NCBI GenBank assembly: GCA_913061185.1
Contig: CAJXTI010000001.1
Coordinates: 1-64,000, forward strand
From: an uncultured Oceanobacter sp.
GTDB taxonomy: Bacteria; Pseudomonadota; Gammaproteobacteria; Pseudomonadales; Oceanobacteraceae
DNA: 64,000 nucleotides
Reading direction: 5' to 3'
The notes under the pieces: generated by a model
The model's input: only the letters and a program-made list of their open reading frames with translations
The model's database searches: none
What the model was told of the DNA's origin: nothing
In this document: piece by piece, positions 1 through 8,920 of the stretch
Numbering within the stretch: position 1 is the stretch's first letter
Layout: the number at the start of each line of letters is the position of its first letter
Position numbers and translations under genes: made by a program

Positions 1-225
1 CGACGTTTGACTTGACCCGTCAGGCCTGCAAGTTGGCTTCGTGATTCGACACCATTCAGTAGCCCAGAGTGAGCACCGGATTAAATAGATGTCCTCCATA
101 GGCTAATTTTTTTGAGACCACCACAAGCAAGAACGCTGGATCAGCGTTAGGCAATTACTTGTGAAACGCCCGGCAAAGCCGATGGGAAGTCGTTGTTATG
201 TCGGCTGGGAGCATGGTGGCGAGCC
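1..225. other. Unassigned left-end sequence
   Basis: No coding region here can be supported. A short open frame runs from a GTG at 161 on the plus strand into the area antisense to trmL, but it has no recognisable family and most of it is a shadow of that gene. Two visible structures are a perfect 7-bp inverted repeat with a 3-nt spacer at 132-148 (AACGCTG/CAGCGTT) and a run of seven T at about 108-115. Neither makes a convincing terminator. The stretch could be the remnant of a mobile element or the flank of a gene to the left; the window does not decide this. Confidence 0.3.
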
Positions 226-732
226 CTACCTTGATTCACTTTCTGACGCTGAAATCCCGTCCCCCGCCAGCTTTGCTCCCTCATATCCCACTTGCCGCCA
301 GGCTTCAAACACCACCACTGCGGCGCTATTCGACAGGTTGAGGCTGCGGCTGTCCGGCAGCATTGGCAGTCTTAGCCAGTGTGCTGGCGGAAACTGTTGC
401 AGTACCTCGGCTGGCAAGCCACGGGTTTCTGGCCCGAACATAAAATAGTCGTCTGGCTGCAGGGCAACGGATGAATGCACCGTACTGCCCTTGGTGGTGA
501 ATGGAAACAGCCGCGCTGGCTGTGCCTGTTGCAAAAAGTGTTCAAAGCTGGGGTAGGTTTTGACGCAGGCAAATTCGTGGTAATCCAGTCCGGCGCGGCG
601 CAGCGCTTTTTCTTCCATGTTGAATCCCAATGGCTCAATCAGGTGCAACTGGCAGCCGGTGTTGGCGCACAGGCGAATGATATTGCCGGTATTGGGTGGA
701 ATTTCTGGCTCAAACAAAACGATATGAAACAT
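226..732 (-). CDS. trmL: tRNA (cytidine(34)-2'-O)-methyltransferase TrmL
   Basis: SpoU/TrmD (SPOUT) family methyltransferase that 2'-O-methylates the wobble base of tRNA-Leu isoacceptors using S-adenosylmethionine. The protein starts [17 protein letters not shown], a typical TrmL N-terminus, and carries the SPOUT knot motifs FGPETRGLP (about residue 99) and [16 protein letters not shown] (about residue 124). I start it at the ATG at 730-732, giving 168 aa, close to the roughly 157 aa of the family; an upstream in-frame extension to 921 is not homologous to the family and is rejected. The tail after residue 150 ([12 protein letters not shown]) is a short hydrophilic extension. The gene is divergent from the MSHA locus, with a 171-bp spacer. 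Confidence 0.93.
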   Translation of the reverse strand: MFHIVLFEPEIPPNTGNIIRLCANTGCQLHLIEPLGFNMEEKALRRAGLDYHEFACVKTYPSFEHFLQQAQPARLFPFTTKGSTVHSSVALQPDDYFMFGPETRGLPAEVLQQFPPAHWLRLPMLPDSRSLNLSNSAAVVVFEAWRQVGYEGAKLAGDGISASESESR

Positions 733-903
733 GCAGTTATCCGGCGAACAAGCGGTCGGGCAGTATAGGTTTTCACCCCGTTGATCACCAGTGATGCTGG
801 CAAACAGGTGATGGGTAACCACCGGACACAGGTTCAGGGCTGAACCGGCAAACGCCAAAATCCTGTCTACACTGACAGTATTCAACAACTGGACTGACAA
901 TCT

Positions 904-1917
904 ATGCGCTGGCCTTGGCAATCACGCTCCGACATTGGCACCGGTTATATCGGTATCGCTTTGCATCCATCGGGTGCGTTGGCAGCGGTGGCCAGTGGCG
1001 TGGTGTCGGCAGACGGTGGGCGCAAGGTGCTGGGTCATTGTTTTCAGCCATTGGCTGACTGGCAGGCGCTGGGTGTCTGGGCACGTCAGCTGCCCTGTCG
1101 GCGTGTACGTGTTGTGCTGGTGTTGCCGAGTGATCGCTATCAGCTGCAGCTGCTGGATGCGCTTCCGGTGGCAGACAGTGAGCTTGCCGATGCCATGCGT
1201 TTCCGCCTGGGCGAGCTGGCGGATGTACCGCTGGAACAATTACTGGTGCAGGCGTTTCGGTTGCCAGAAGACGCCTATCGCGGACGCCAGAACATGGTGT
1301 TTGTGGCGATGTCGCCACGGGATTCGGTGCAGACGCTGGTGAATCATTGCCGCGAGCAACAGTTGCGCATAGAGGCCGTGACGATTACTGAGTTGGCTTT
1401 GCTTGGCCTGTTGGAACCGCTGGAGCCAGAAACCAGTATTGCCATTCTGGAGCTGGAAAAAGACAACGGCCGGTTGCTGATCTACAGCCAGGGGGCACTG
1501 TATTTACGCCGCGATCTGCAAACCGGAGCGGCAGCCCTGACAACAGAATTAGCGCAACTGGACAACAATAGCGAGTTGACCGTTGCTGGCTCATGGTCTG
1601 ACAGCCTGTCAGTCGGCGAGTCAGCACCCGCGGCGGGCGGTTTTCAGCGGCTGGATACGCTGGCGCTGGAAATCCAGCGTTCACTGGACTATTTCGACAG
1701 TCAACAAGGTATGGGTGTGGTGGGGCAGTTGTGGCTGGTGGCTGCGATCGACGAGCTTGACGACAGTTTGCTACTGGCGCTGGAACAGCGTCTTGCCATG
1801 CCCTGTCGCCGTTTGTCGTTAGGCCACTGGATTGAAAGTGATGGTAACGCGCTGACAGCCAGTGCTCTGGGGGCTGCCTGGCTGGCGCTGGATCCGCTCT
1901 GGCGGGAGGCCGTTTGA
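904..1917 (+). CDS. mshI: MSHA biogenesis protein MshI1 (PilM-like)
   Basis: First gene of the MSHA-type pilus locus. The 337-aa protein is a soluble, actin-fold PilM-like component expected to sit on the cytoplasmic side of the inner membrane and bind the N-terminus of the PilN-like partner encoded next. The start [11 protein letters not shown] resembles the first strand pair of actin-like ATPases. There is no signal peptide or membrane segment. The ATG at 904 lacks a strong Shine-Dalgarno sequence. Its stop overlaps the start of the next gene by 4 bp, so the two are translationally coupled. The call rests on position and general PilM resemblance. Confidence 0.8.
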   Translation: MRWPWQSRSDIGTGYIGIALHPSGALAAVASGVVSADGGRKVLGHCFQPLADWQALGVWARQLPCRRVRVVLVLPSDRYQLQLLDALPVADSELADAMRFRLGELADVPLEQLLVQAFRLPEDAYRGRQNMVFVAMSPRDSVQTLVNHCREQQLRIEAVTITELALLGLLEPLEPETSIAILELEKDNGRLLIYSQGALYLRRDLQTGAAALTTELAQLDNNSELTVAGSWSDSLSVGESAPAAGGFQRLDTLALEIQRSLDYFDSQQGMGVVGQLWLVAAIDELDDSLLLALEQRLAMPCRRLSLGHWIESDGNALTASALGAAWLALDPLWREAV

Positions 1918-2582
1918 TGAGTTGGCAAGCCCGTCAGCGGGTTAATTTTTACCTGCCCGAATTTCAACCGGTGCGGTTGCCGCCAGCGTTCCGGCAGCTG
2001 CTTCGACAGTTGCTGATACTGCTGGGTTTATTGGTGCTGGTCGTGGTCGGGCTGGCATTGGAGTGGCGTTATAACCAGTCGCGGTTGCAGCAACAACAAC
2101 AGGTGGAGGTTCTGCGTCAGGGCGATATTAGCCGCCAGCACCAGCGTTTGCGTATGCCGGAAGCGGACGCTGGCCTGCAGCAGCAAATAACGCACAGCGA
2201 ACAACGTTTGCAGCAGAGCCAGCAACGGCTGGCCTTGCTGACACAGATTGAACGGCACAGTCGTCTACCGGACGGTTCACAGTCGTTCCTGCCGTTGCTG
2301 TCCCAGCTGGGCAGTGTGTCGTCGAATAACGTCTGGCTGGCAGAGATTGCCATCCGCGATCAGGGCCAGCAGATCGCCTTGTCCGGGCAGGTGCGCGAGC
2401 CGGTGGCGGTGTCCCGTTATCTGGCACAACTCGGTTTACTGCCGGCCTATCAGCAACGGCGTTTTCAGCAAATAGGTATTACCGGGCAAATGCCGGGGTT
2501 CGGTTTTGTTCTGGACACCCGACCCGCGAAGCCCGGCAGGCGTGAATCGGTATGGCCCATAATCCGGGGAGAACAGCCATGA
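1914..2582 (+). CDS. MSHA biogenesis protein MshI2 (PilN-like)
   Basis: A 222-aa bitopic inner-membrane protein: a basic N-terminus containing the PilN-like segment RVNFYLPEFQP (the expected docking site for the PilM-like protein), one membrane helix at about residues 32-49 (LLILLGLLVLVVVGLAL), then a glutamine-rich coiled coil at about residues 55-120 and a small periplasmic ferredoxin-like domain. It forms the assembly platform with MshJ. It overlaps mshI1 upstream and mshJ downstream by 4 bp each (ATGA junctions), as expected inside one operon. Confidence 0.8.
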   Translation: MMSWQARQRVNFYLPEFQPVRLPPAFRQLLRQLLILLGLLVLVVVGLALEWRYNQSRLQQQQQVEVLRQGDISRQHQRLRMPEADAGLQQQITHSEQRLQQSQQRLALLTQIERHSRLPDGSQSFLPLLSQLGSVSSNNVWLAEIAIRDQGQQIALSGQVREPVAVSRYLAQLGLLPAYQQRRFQQIGITGQMPGFGFVLDTRPAKPGRRESVWPIIRGEQP

Positions 2583-3364
2583 GCAGGAGAGCGGGCTGGG
2601 CAGAAAACTGGCTGGAACACGCGCTGGTTGTTGCGCTGGTTGTTCAGCTGACTACGCAACTGCAGCGGCTGGCACCGCGAGAATTACGGCTGCTGTCCAT
2701 CACTCTGATGGTGTTACTGCTACTGGCAGGCTGGGTATGTATCGACCCTTTGTGGCAACAACGGCAGCAACAGCAACAACTGTTGGCGAGCTCACAGCAG
2801 ACAATGGCCGATCTGGATCGCGAGTTGGCTGCTTTACAACAGCTGCAACCGCAGGATCCTAATCAGGCACTGGCACGTCGTCTGGAACGTCTGCAGCAAC
2901 AACAGCGGGCGCTGGACCAGATGGCCGACAATCTTTCCGAGCAATTAGTGGCACCCAGGCAGATGGTGGCATTACTGGAGCCGGTGTTGCAGCAAACGCC
3001 GGAGCTGGTCTTGCTGTCACTGGAAAATCTGCCGCCAGAACCGGTTGCTGATTCGCTTTCACTTGCTGCTCCAATCACGACATCACTCTCTGCGGTACAG
3101 ACTGCGGCAGTACCGGCTGGTGCCAATGCCATGACTGCTTCGATTCTGCCAATCACCGAGGCACCGTTGCTCTGGAAACACAGTTTCAGGATTCGCTTAC
3201 AGGCCACCTGGCGTGGCGCCAACCATTACCTGCGTCTGCTGGATACCAGTCCTGGCCGGATTTATTGGCAGTCACTGGACTACCGTCTGCAAGAGCATCC
3301 CTGGGGAGAGCTGTCGCTGACGGTGTTCACTCTGAGTACACAAGCGGAGGTGGTCGGTGGATAA
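2579..3364 (+). CDS. mshJ: MSHA biogenesis protein MshJ (PilO-like)
   Basis: A 261-aa inner-membrane protein with one membrane helix (about residues 42-58, LLSITLMVLLLLAGWV), a long glutamine-rich coiled coil (about residues 60-125) and a C-terminal periplasmic domain; this is the PilO-type layout of the type IV pilus alignment complex. I take the ATG at 2579 because it has GGGGAG eight bases upstream and overlaps the previous stop as ATGA; an in-frame ATG at 2552 would add nine residues inside the upstream gene. The glutamine runs come from CAGCAACAA-type codon repeats, a feature shared with mshI2. Confidence 0.8.
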   Translation: MSRRAGWAENWLEHALVVALVVQLTTQLQRLAPRELRLLSITLMVLLLLAGWVCIDPLWQQRQQQQQLLASSQQTMADLDRELAALQQLQPQDPNQALARRLERLQQQQRALDQMADNLSEQLVAPRQMVALLEPVLQQTPELVLLSLENLPPEPVADSLSLAAPITTSLSAVQTAAVPAGANAMTASILPITEAPLLWKHSFRIRLQATWRGANHYLRLLDTSPGRIYWQSLDYRLQEHPWGELSLTVFTLSTQAEVVGG

Positions 3365-3728
3365 CCTCTTGTTGCGAGTCATTCTGTGGGCAGCACTTAC
3401 CGCTGTCATGACGGTACAGGCAGATTCGGATCCAACCCGGCCACCGGCCTGGGCCAGTAATGAATCCCGTCCCCCCGTCGAGTTTGTAGCCGCTGAGCCG
3501 CTGGTGTTGCAACAACTGCAGTTGGGCCGTCAGGCGGTGGTGGTGATTAACAATCAGTTGCTCTCCAGTGGCGATCGTATCCAGGGTTATCGGGTAATTC
3601 GCATTGATACGGAGGGCGTGCTATTGCGATCAGCCACCGACACTCAACGGCTGACGCTGGTTAACAGCGCCCTGCGCTCACAACCGCACCAGCACAAGAC
3701 GACCACTGAAGGAAACCAATCACAATGA
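3357..3728 (+). CDS. mshK: MSHA biogenesis protein MshK (PilP-like)
   Basis: A 123-aa exported protein starting at a GTG with GGAGG six bases upstream; an ATG alternative is absent at the N-terminus. Residues 1-22 look like a signal peptide (VILWAALTAVMTVQA), followed by DPTRPPAW, the characteristic DPxRPP segment of MshK/PilP-like proteins, and a small beta-domain (residues 45-105) containing VINNQLLSSGDRIQGYRV. It probably links the inner-membrane MshI/MshJ complex to the MshL secretin. The start overlaps mshJ by 8 bp and the stop overlaps mshL by 4 bp. Confidence 0.82.
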   Translation: MDNLLLRVILWAALTAVMTVQADSDPTRPPAWASNESRPPVEFVAAEPLVLQQLQLGRQAVVVINNQLLSSGDRIQGYRVIRIDTEGVLLRSATDTQRLTLVNSALRSQPHQHKTTTEGNQSQ

Positions 3729-5395
3729 CGGGGTCTCTGAGAATTCACCAGCAACGACGGCTATTCGGGCTGTTGCTTGCAGTATTCACCGGGTTGGTGT
3801 CGCTGGCTGGCTGTAGCCAGACGCCACTGCAACCACCATCGGCTGCCGCTGAACCGCTGCTGCAGGTCGCGGCAGCGGCAGAGGTTGTGGATCAACGGGC
3901 GCTGTCCGCAGACTCTAATACGGGTGCGGGTGCGGGTGCTGACCTGATGGCGAGTACAACCGCTGACAAGGCGAAGACCAACGCTGCGGTTGAGCGCTTT
4001 GATGTCATCGCAGATAACACCCCGGTCGCGGTGTTTTTTAACAGCCTGGTGCATGGTACAGGGGTCAATCTGGTCTTGCACCCGGAGGTGAAAGGGCTGA
4101 TTTCGCTGCATTTACAACAGGTAACCCTGCGGGAAACACTGGAAGCAGTACGGGATATTCATGGCTATGATTTTATCGAAACCCGTTATGGCGTGAAGGT
4201 TTTGCCGCGTCAGCAGCAAACCCGGATTTATCCGATTGATTACCTCAATGTGAGCCGCAGTGGCCGTTCTGGCATGCAAGTCAGCAGTGGTCAGGTGTCC
4301 AATGTTGAACGTAATGGCGGCAGTGGATCTAACGTTTCAGGTTCCGGCAGTCGGACAGTGAACTCCAGCGAAGTTGAAACGGCGTCCCGAGCGGATTTCT
4401 GGCAACAACTGGGTTCCACCCTGCAACTGCTGATACAGGGTGAGGAGGGTGCACAAGTGGTCGTCGATGCTCATGCCGGTCTGGCGATTGTTCGCGCCAT
4501 GCCATCGACTCAGGCAGCGGTCGAGGCGTATTTGCGCCAGGCCGAGATCAGCATTCGCAAACAAGTGCTGATCGAAACCAAAATTCTTGAAATCACCCTG
4601 AACGATGGTTTTCAGGCTGGCATCGACTGGAACACGCTGGCCGCCACTAGCAGCCGTAACTCGGTCACCGCCGGGCAGGCTGGTGTGGGGCTGGACAATG
4701 CCGATCGTATTGGCGGTATTTTTTCGCTCAACTTGAGTATGGGTGATTTCACCGGCGCGGTGGAATTGTTGCAGACCCAAGGTGATGTCCGGGTGTTGTC
4801 GAGTCCGCGTATTGCCACTGTGAACAACCAGAAAGCCGTTATCAAAGTGGGGTCGGACGAGTTTTTTGTTACTGAAGTCAGTACCACCACCACGACCTCG
4901 ACTACCGGCAGCACCCAAAGCCCCGACATTGAACTGACGCCCTTTTTCTCTGGCATCGCACTGGATGTCACCCCTCAGATCAGCAACGGGCAAGAAGTGA
5001 TCCTGCATGTGCACCCGACCGTGACCGAGGTGGAAGAGCGGGTCAAAACCATTGAGCTGGGGAGCGAGGAATTTAACCTGCCGCTGGCCTACAGCACCGT
5101 ACGCGAGACCGATTCCATTATTCGGGCGCAGTCCGGTCAGGTAGTGGTGATTGGCGGTCTGATGCAAAACCGCAAGGTCACGACCGAAGCGCGAGTACCG
5201 TTACTCGGTGATATTCCCCTGCTGGGCTGGCTGTTCCGCCAGCAGCGGCAGGAAAGTGTGCAAAGCGAGCTGGTCATTCTGATTCAGCCGCACATCGTGG
5301 ACGGAGCCATTCCGGTGGAAGAAATTGGTGAAATCAATCGCCGTTTCTCCACCCTGGCACCGTCTGTATCTACCCCCGGAGGGCCAACACCATGA
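3725..5395 (+). CDS. mshL: MSHA outer-membrane secretin MshL
   Basis: A 556-aa secretin that forms the outer-membrane pore for the pilus. Lipoprotein signal with lipobox LAGC (Cys at about residue 30), a Ser/Gly-rich linker (residues 175-220), N-domains with the STN-like segment NLVLHPEVKGLISLHLQQVTL (given here only up to its core), and the C-terminal secretin domain with VLSSPRIATVNNQKAVIKVG and the late motif RVPLLGDIPLLGWLFR. A Thr-rich loop (STTTTTSTTGS, about residues 385-395) matches the variable gate region. It overlaps the genes on both sides by 4 bp. Length and architecture fit MshL rather than PilQ, which carries AMIN domains. Confidence 0.92.
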   Translation: MTGSLRIHQQRRLFGLLLAVFTGLVSLAGCSQTPLQPPSAAAEPLLQVAAAAEVVDQRALSADSNTGAGAGADLMASTTADKAKTNAAVERFDVIADNTPVAVFFNSLVHGTGVNLVLHPEVKGLISLHLQQVTLRETLEAVRDIHGYDFIETRYGVKVLPRQQQTRIYPIDYLNVSRSGRSGMQVSSGQVSNVERNGGSGSNVSGSGSRTVNSSEVETASRADFWQQLGSTLQLLIQGEEGAQVVVDAHAGLAIVRAMPSTQAAVEAYLRQAEISIRKQVLIETKILEITLNDGFQAGIDWNTLAATSSRNSVTAGQAGVGLDNADRIGGIFSLNLSMGDFTGAVELLQTQGDVRVLSSPRIATVNNQKAVIKVGSDEFFVTEVSTTTTTSTTGSTQSPDIELTPFFSGIALDVTPQISNGQEVILHVHPTVTEVEERVKTIELGSEEFNLPLAYSTVRETDSIIRAQSGQVVVIGGLMQNRKVTTEARVPLLGDIPLLGWLFRQQRQESVQSELVILIQPHIVDGAIPVEEIGEINRRFSTLAPSVSTPGGPTP

Positions 5396-5766
5396 ACCAT
5401 CAATGGTATACAAAAGGGTCAGTTGTGACTGCACCCGCCGAGACGCATGAATTGCGTACTCGTCCGCGTAGCCATGCGCTGCGCGATACTCCGGAAAGGG
5501 AACTTCCAATTAAAGACGCACTGCTGGTATTAGCAGGTGCCATGCTGATTATGCTTGGCATTGCGCTGCTGACCGGCTGGCTGATTGACGCCAGTAACGA
5601 ACACTTGCGGCAACAGACTGCAGCCATAGCAACCACGCCTGCAGCCGCTGCGCAAGAGGCTGTGGCGGCGTTAAAACCGCAATCCCCAGCCAGTGATCTG
5701 ACGTCGCTGCAGACACCCGTGCCACATGATTCTGTGGCAGAAAGCTATCCGGCCAGCGAGCGTTAG
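5392..5766 (+). CDS. Small single-span membrane protein in the mshM/mshN position
   Basis: A 124-aa protein with a basic, charged N-terminus (residues 1-42), one membrane helix (about residues 45-66, LLVLAGAMLIMLGIALLTGW) and an Ala/Pro-rich periplasmic tail. I recognise no domain. It lies between mshL and mshE, where Vibrio and Shewanella loci carry mshM (AAA ATPase) and mshN (TPR protein with an N-terminal membrane helix). Its topology resembles the front part of MshN without the TPR repeats, so it may be a reduced MshN; that is inference. The ATG overlaps the mshL stop by 4 bp. A second possible start is the in-frame GTG at 5422. It ends 18 bp before mshE. Confidence 0.65.
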   Translation: MNHQWYTKGSVVTAPAETHELRTRPRSHALRDTPERELPIKDALLVLAGAMLIMLGIALLTGWLIDASNEHLRQQTAAIATTPAAAAQEAVAALKPQSPASDLTSLQTPVPHDSVAESYPASER

Positions 5767-5784
5767 GCCAGGAGTGGCAACTTG

Positions 5785-7494
5785 ATGGATACCTCGAAAA
5801 AGATCCGCATAGGTGATCTGCTGCTGGAGCGCCAGCTGATCACCGCTAGCCAGTTGCAACAGGCACTGGCGGAACAAAAGCGTTCGGGCAAGAAGCTCGG
5901 GCGCGCCATCACCGATCTTGGCTTTTTAGCGGAAGAACAGCTGTTGGGGACATTGGCCGAGTGTTTCCATTTTCCTTTTATCGAACTGTCCCGCTTTCGT
6001 ATTGATGCGGCACTGGTGCAGCGCCTGCCCGAGCGGCAGGCAAGGCGTTATCGCGCCATTCTCTTGGCCGAAGAAGGTGGCGGCTATCGAGTGGGTATGG
6101 CGGATCCAACCGATTTGATGCTGGTGGACGAATTACAACGGGCACTGGGTAGGCCGGTACTGCCCGCTTTTGTACGTGAGCAGGAATTACTGACCTTGCT
6201 GGACAGCCTCTACCGGCGGCAGGAACAAATTGCGTCGATTGCCGGTGAGCTGGAAGGCGAACTGCAAGCCAGCGATTTTGACATAGACCAGATGGCGCTG
6301 GACTCCGATTCCAGCGATGCGCCAGTGGTGCGACTGTTACAAAACCTGTTTGAAGATGCGGTGCAGGTGAAAGCCTCGGATATTCATATCGAGCCGGAAG
6401 AAACCCTGCTGCGTATTCGTTTGCGCATCGATGGTGATTTGCAAGAACAAATCATGAAAGAAAAACGGGTGGCATCGGCTCTGGTGTCGCGCCTGAAAAT
6501 CATGTCGGGGCTGGATATCTCAGAAAAACGCCTGCCTCAGGATGGCCGTTTTAATATTCGTGTATCCAACAAAAGCATCGATGTCCGTTTGTCGACCATG
6601 CCGGTGCCGTTTGGCGAATCGGTGGTGATGCGTCTGCTGGATCAGAGCGGCGGTTTGCTCGACATTGAACGGCTGGGGATGCCAGCGCCATTACGGCAGC
6701 GTTTTTGCCATCTGATCCAGCGTCCTCATGGGCTGATTCTGGTCACCGGGCCGACAGGGAGTGGCAAAACCACCACTCTGTATGCGGCACTGAATTTGCT
6801 CAACCGGCCAGAGAAAAAAATCATCACAGCGGAAGATCCGGTGGAATACCGATTACCCCGCATCAATCAGGTACAGATCAACAGCAAGGTCGGGCTGGAG
6901 TTTGCCACGGTGCTGCGCGCTGCCTTGCGGCAGGATCCCGATATTGTTCTGGTGGGTGAAATGCGTGATCAGGAAACCGCCGAAATCGGTCTGCGAGCAG
7001 CCATGACCGGCCATATGGTGCTGTCGACATTACACACCAACGACGCCGCTTCCAGTGCCATGCGGCTGCTCGATATGGGCGTGGATACCTATCTGGTGGC
7101 GTCATCGCTGCGAGCCGTGGTAGCACAGCGGTTGATTAAAAGACTCTGCCCGAATTGTATTCAGCCGCAGCCGCTACAAGAGCAGGAACGTGCCTGGCTG
7201 AACGCCATGGAAGCCGGAGCCGCAGACCACTCTTATCGCAGTGGCCATGGCTGCCACCAGTGCCATAACACCGGTTATCAGGGACGGGTCGGTATCTATG
7301 AACTGCTTGAAATACGTGGCCCGCTGATCACCGCATTACGTGACAATAATGCCAACGCCTTTGCTGAAGCCGCCGCCCGGCAGCCGGATTTTCGGCCACT
7401 GGGGCTGGTTGCGCTGGACTATGCCCGCCAGGGATGGACATCGCTGGAAGAAGTATTCCGGGTTTCTGCCACCCTTGATGAGGCCAATGGTTGA
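5785..7494 (+). CDS. mshE: MSHA extension ATPase MshE (GspE/PilB family)
   Basis: A 569-aa hexameric ATPase that powers pilus extension. Residues 8-60 form two 24-residue MshEN-type repeats (RIGDLLLERQLI and KLGRAITDLGFL starts) separated by a 5-residue spacer, the c-di-GMP-binding arrangement described for MshE. The first repeat has Gln where Gly is usual at position 10 and the second ends in Cys where Gln is usual. Walker A GPTGSGKT is at about residue 322, followed by an Asp box (AEDPVEYRL), Walker B (DIVLVGEMRDQET) and a tetracysteine zinc site (CPNC and CHQC). I use the ATG at 5785 with AGGAG ten bases upstream rather than the TTG one codon earlier. Confidence 0.93.
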   Translation: MDTSKKIRIGDLLLERQLITASQLQQALAEQKRSGKKLGRAITDLGFLAEEQLLGTLAECFHFPFIELSRFRIDAALVQRLPERQARRYRAILLAEEGGGYRVGMADPTDLMLVDELQRALGRPVLPAFVREQELLTLLDSLYRRQEQIASIAGELEGELQASDFDIDQMALDSDSSDAPVVRLLQNLFEDAVQVKASDIHIEPEETLLRIRLRIDGDLQEQIMKEKRVASALVSRLKIMSGLDISEKRLPQDGRFNIRVSNKSIDVRLSTMPVPFGESVVMRLLDQSGGLLDIERLGMPAPLRQRFCHLIQRPHGLILVTGPTGSGKTTTLYAALNLLNRPEKKIITAEDPVEYRLPRINQVQINSKVGLEFATVLRAALRQDPDIVLVGEMRDQETAEIGLRAAMTGHMVLSTLHTNDAASSAMRLLDMGVDTYLVASSLRAVVAQRLIKRLCPNCIQPQPLQEQERAWLNAMEAGAADHSYRSGHGCHQCHNTGYQGRVGIYELLEIRGPLITALRDNNANAFAEAAARQPDFRPLGLVALDYARQGWTSLEEVFRVSATLDEANG

Positions 7495-8723
7495 TGCCGG
7501 GTTATGACTATCGAGGCCGCGATGGCCGTGGACAAGCGGTCACGGGTCAGGTGCAGGCCGCAGATCAGCAAAGTGCCGCGACGCAGCTGCAACGGCAGGG
7601 GATTCTGGTACTGGGGCTGAATGCCCGACCAGCCAGCCGCGATCGCGAGGCTATGCCACTCTGGCATTCCCGTCGTATCCGACTGGCTGAAAAAATCATA
7701 TTTACTCGCCAATTGCTGGCACTGACCCGTGCCGGAGTGCCCATTATTCGGGCCTTGAATGGCCTGGCCGAATCGTCTCCCAACGTCGAAATCAAACGTA
7801 TCGTGGCTGATATTTCCCACACCCTGACCTCCGGCGGCGATTTGACGTCGGCCTTCCGGCAGCATCCCAAGGTGTTTTCGCCGATTTATATCAACATGCT
7901 GCACATCGGTGAAACAACCGGACGTATGCCAGAAGCCTTCAAAGCTCTGGTGGCACACCTGGAAATGGAACAGGAAACCTCAAAACGGCTTCAGTCCGCG
8001 TTGCGTTACCCGGCGTTGGTGCTGATGTCGATGGTGTCAGCCATCAGCATTGTCACACTGTACGTCATTCCGAACTTTATCCCGGTGTTTGAAAATATGG
8101 GATCGGAGCTGCCATTGGCGACCCGTGTGCTGATTGCCAGCTCAGAGTTTGCAACCAACTACAGCTCCATGATCGTCCTGAGCGTGATCTTGCTGGTGGT
8201 AGCCGCCTGGCAATACCAGAAAACCCCGGACGGCGGCGTGTATTGGGATGCGTTAAAACTGCGGCTGCCGATCTTTGGCTCCTTGTTCCGGCGCATGGCA
8301 CTGGCGCGCTTTGCCCGCTCACTGGCGATGATGATGTCGGCCGGAGTACCTATATTACGCTGTCTGGCGATTGTGTCGGACAGTGTCGGTAACCGTCATG
8401 TTGGTCGGGCGATCCGTTTGATGCAGACCGGAGTGGAGCGCGGCGACCAGTTAACCCGCACTGCCGCCAGTTCCGGGCTGTTTACCCCGCTGGTGTTACA
8501 AATGATGGCGGTGGGCGAAGAGACCGGTTCAATCGACCAGTTGATGAACGACGTGGCAGATTTTTACGAGGAAGAAATCGATTACGAGCTGAAACAGCTG
8601 GCGGACGCAGTGGAACCCTTGATGTTGGTGCTGATGGGCATTCTGGTACTGATACTGGCACTGGGCGTATTTTTACCGATCTGGGAGCTGGGCGCAGCAG
8701 CACGGGGAGCGGCAGCGGGGTAG
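7494..8723 (+). CDS. mshG: MSHA inner-membrane platform protein MshG (GspF/PilC family)
   Basis: A 409-aa polytopic platform protein that works with MshE to insert pilins into the growing pilus. It has the short N-terminal soluble stretch, two GspF domains (about residues 70-193 and 270-395) each with the phrase FTRQLLALTRAGVPI / FARSLAMMMSAGVPI, and membrane helices near residues 170-195, 225-245 and 375-395. The ATG at 7494 overlaps the mshE stop as TGATG; a TTG one codon earlier is less likely. It is the last gene before the locus is interrupted; no mshF follows. Confidence 0.92.
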   Translation: MPGYDYRGRDGRGQAVTGQVQAADQQSAATQLQRQGILVLGLNARPASRDREAMPLWHSRRIRLAEKIIFTRQLLALTRAGVPIIRALNGLAESSPNVEIKRIVADISHTLTSGGDLTSAFRQHPKVFSPIYINMLHIGETTGRMPEAFKALVAHLEMEQETSKRLQSALRYPALVLMSMVSAISIVTLYVIPNFIPVFENMGSELPLATRVLIASSEFATNYSSMIVLSVILLVVAAWQYQKTPDGGVYWDALKLRLPIFGSLFRRMALARFARSLAMMMSAGVPILRCLAIVSDSVGNRHVGRAIRLMQTGVERGDQLTRTAASSGLFTPLVLQMMAVGEETGSIDQLMNDVADFYEEEIDYELKQLADAVEPLMLVLMGILVLILALGVFLPIWELGAAARGAAAG

Positions 8724-8735
8724 CCTGTAAATATA

Positions 8736-8755
8736 GACCACCATCCATGTGGTGG
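8736..8755. repeat. Small hairpin after mshG
   Basis: An inverted repeat CCACCA ... TGGTGG with a six-base loop, just after the mshG stop. No T-run follows, so it is not a clear intrinsic terminator; it may stabilise the 3' end of the upstream operon. Confidence 0.4.
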
Positions 8756-8809
8756 AGGACACCTGGAACCAATACACCCACCCGGCCCCGGCCTGAGGGA
8801 GCGGGATGA

Positions 8810-8911
8810 TCAGATTGAAATGGCCCCTGGACGCCGTAGAAGGCGGCTTGCCGACGATGATTCAGTGTTGCGGATAGGCAGCACCATCGGCCCAGGGGAT
8901 CTCTAATCTGA
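8810..8911. repeat. Structured inverted-repeat element (about 102 nt)
   Basis: A highly foldable non-coding element between mshG and the dehydrogenase gene. The outer arms are TCAGATT (8810-8816) with AATCTGA (8905-8911) and CCCCTGG (8824-8830) with CCAGGGG (8892-8898). Inside are a small hairpin GCCG/CGGC (8833-8847) and a longer one, GCCGA (8850-8854) with TCGGC (8887-8891) and GTGTTGC (8865-8871) with GCAGCAC (8878-8884, one G-U pair). It therefore folds into a two-branched structure on either strand. It has no T-run and no obvious target duplication. It could be a miniature mobile element, a structured RNA or a 3'-end stabiliser of the minus-strand gene, whose stop codon lies 10 nt away. 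Confidence 0.6.
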
Positions 8912-8920
8912 CGGTGAGTG

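Noticed and set aside
132-153. GTTAGGC next to a palindrome, reminiscent of an integron attC end
   Set aside because: Only one core-like heptamer is seen, with no matching RYYYAAC partner at the right distance and no cassette structure.
161-448. Open frame from GTG at 161, product starting with KRPAKPMGSRCY
   Set aside because: No ribosome-binding site or family recognised, and most of it is antisense to trmL; at most a relic of a mobile element.
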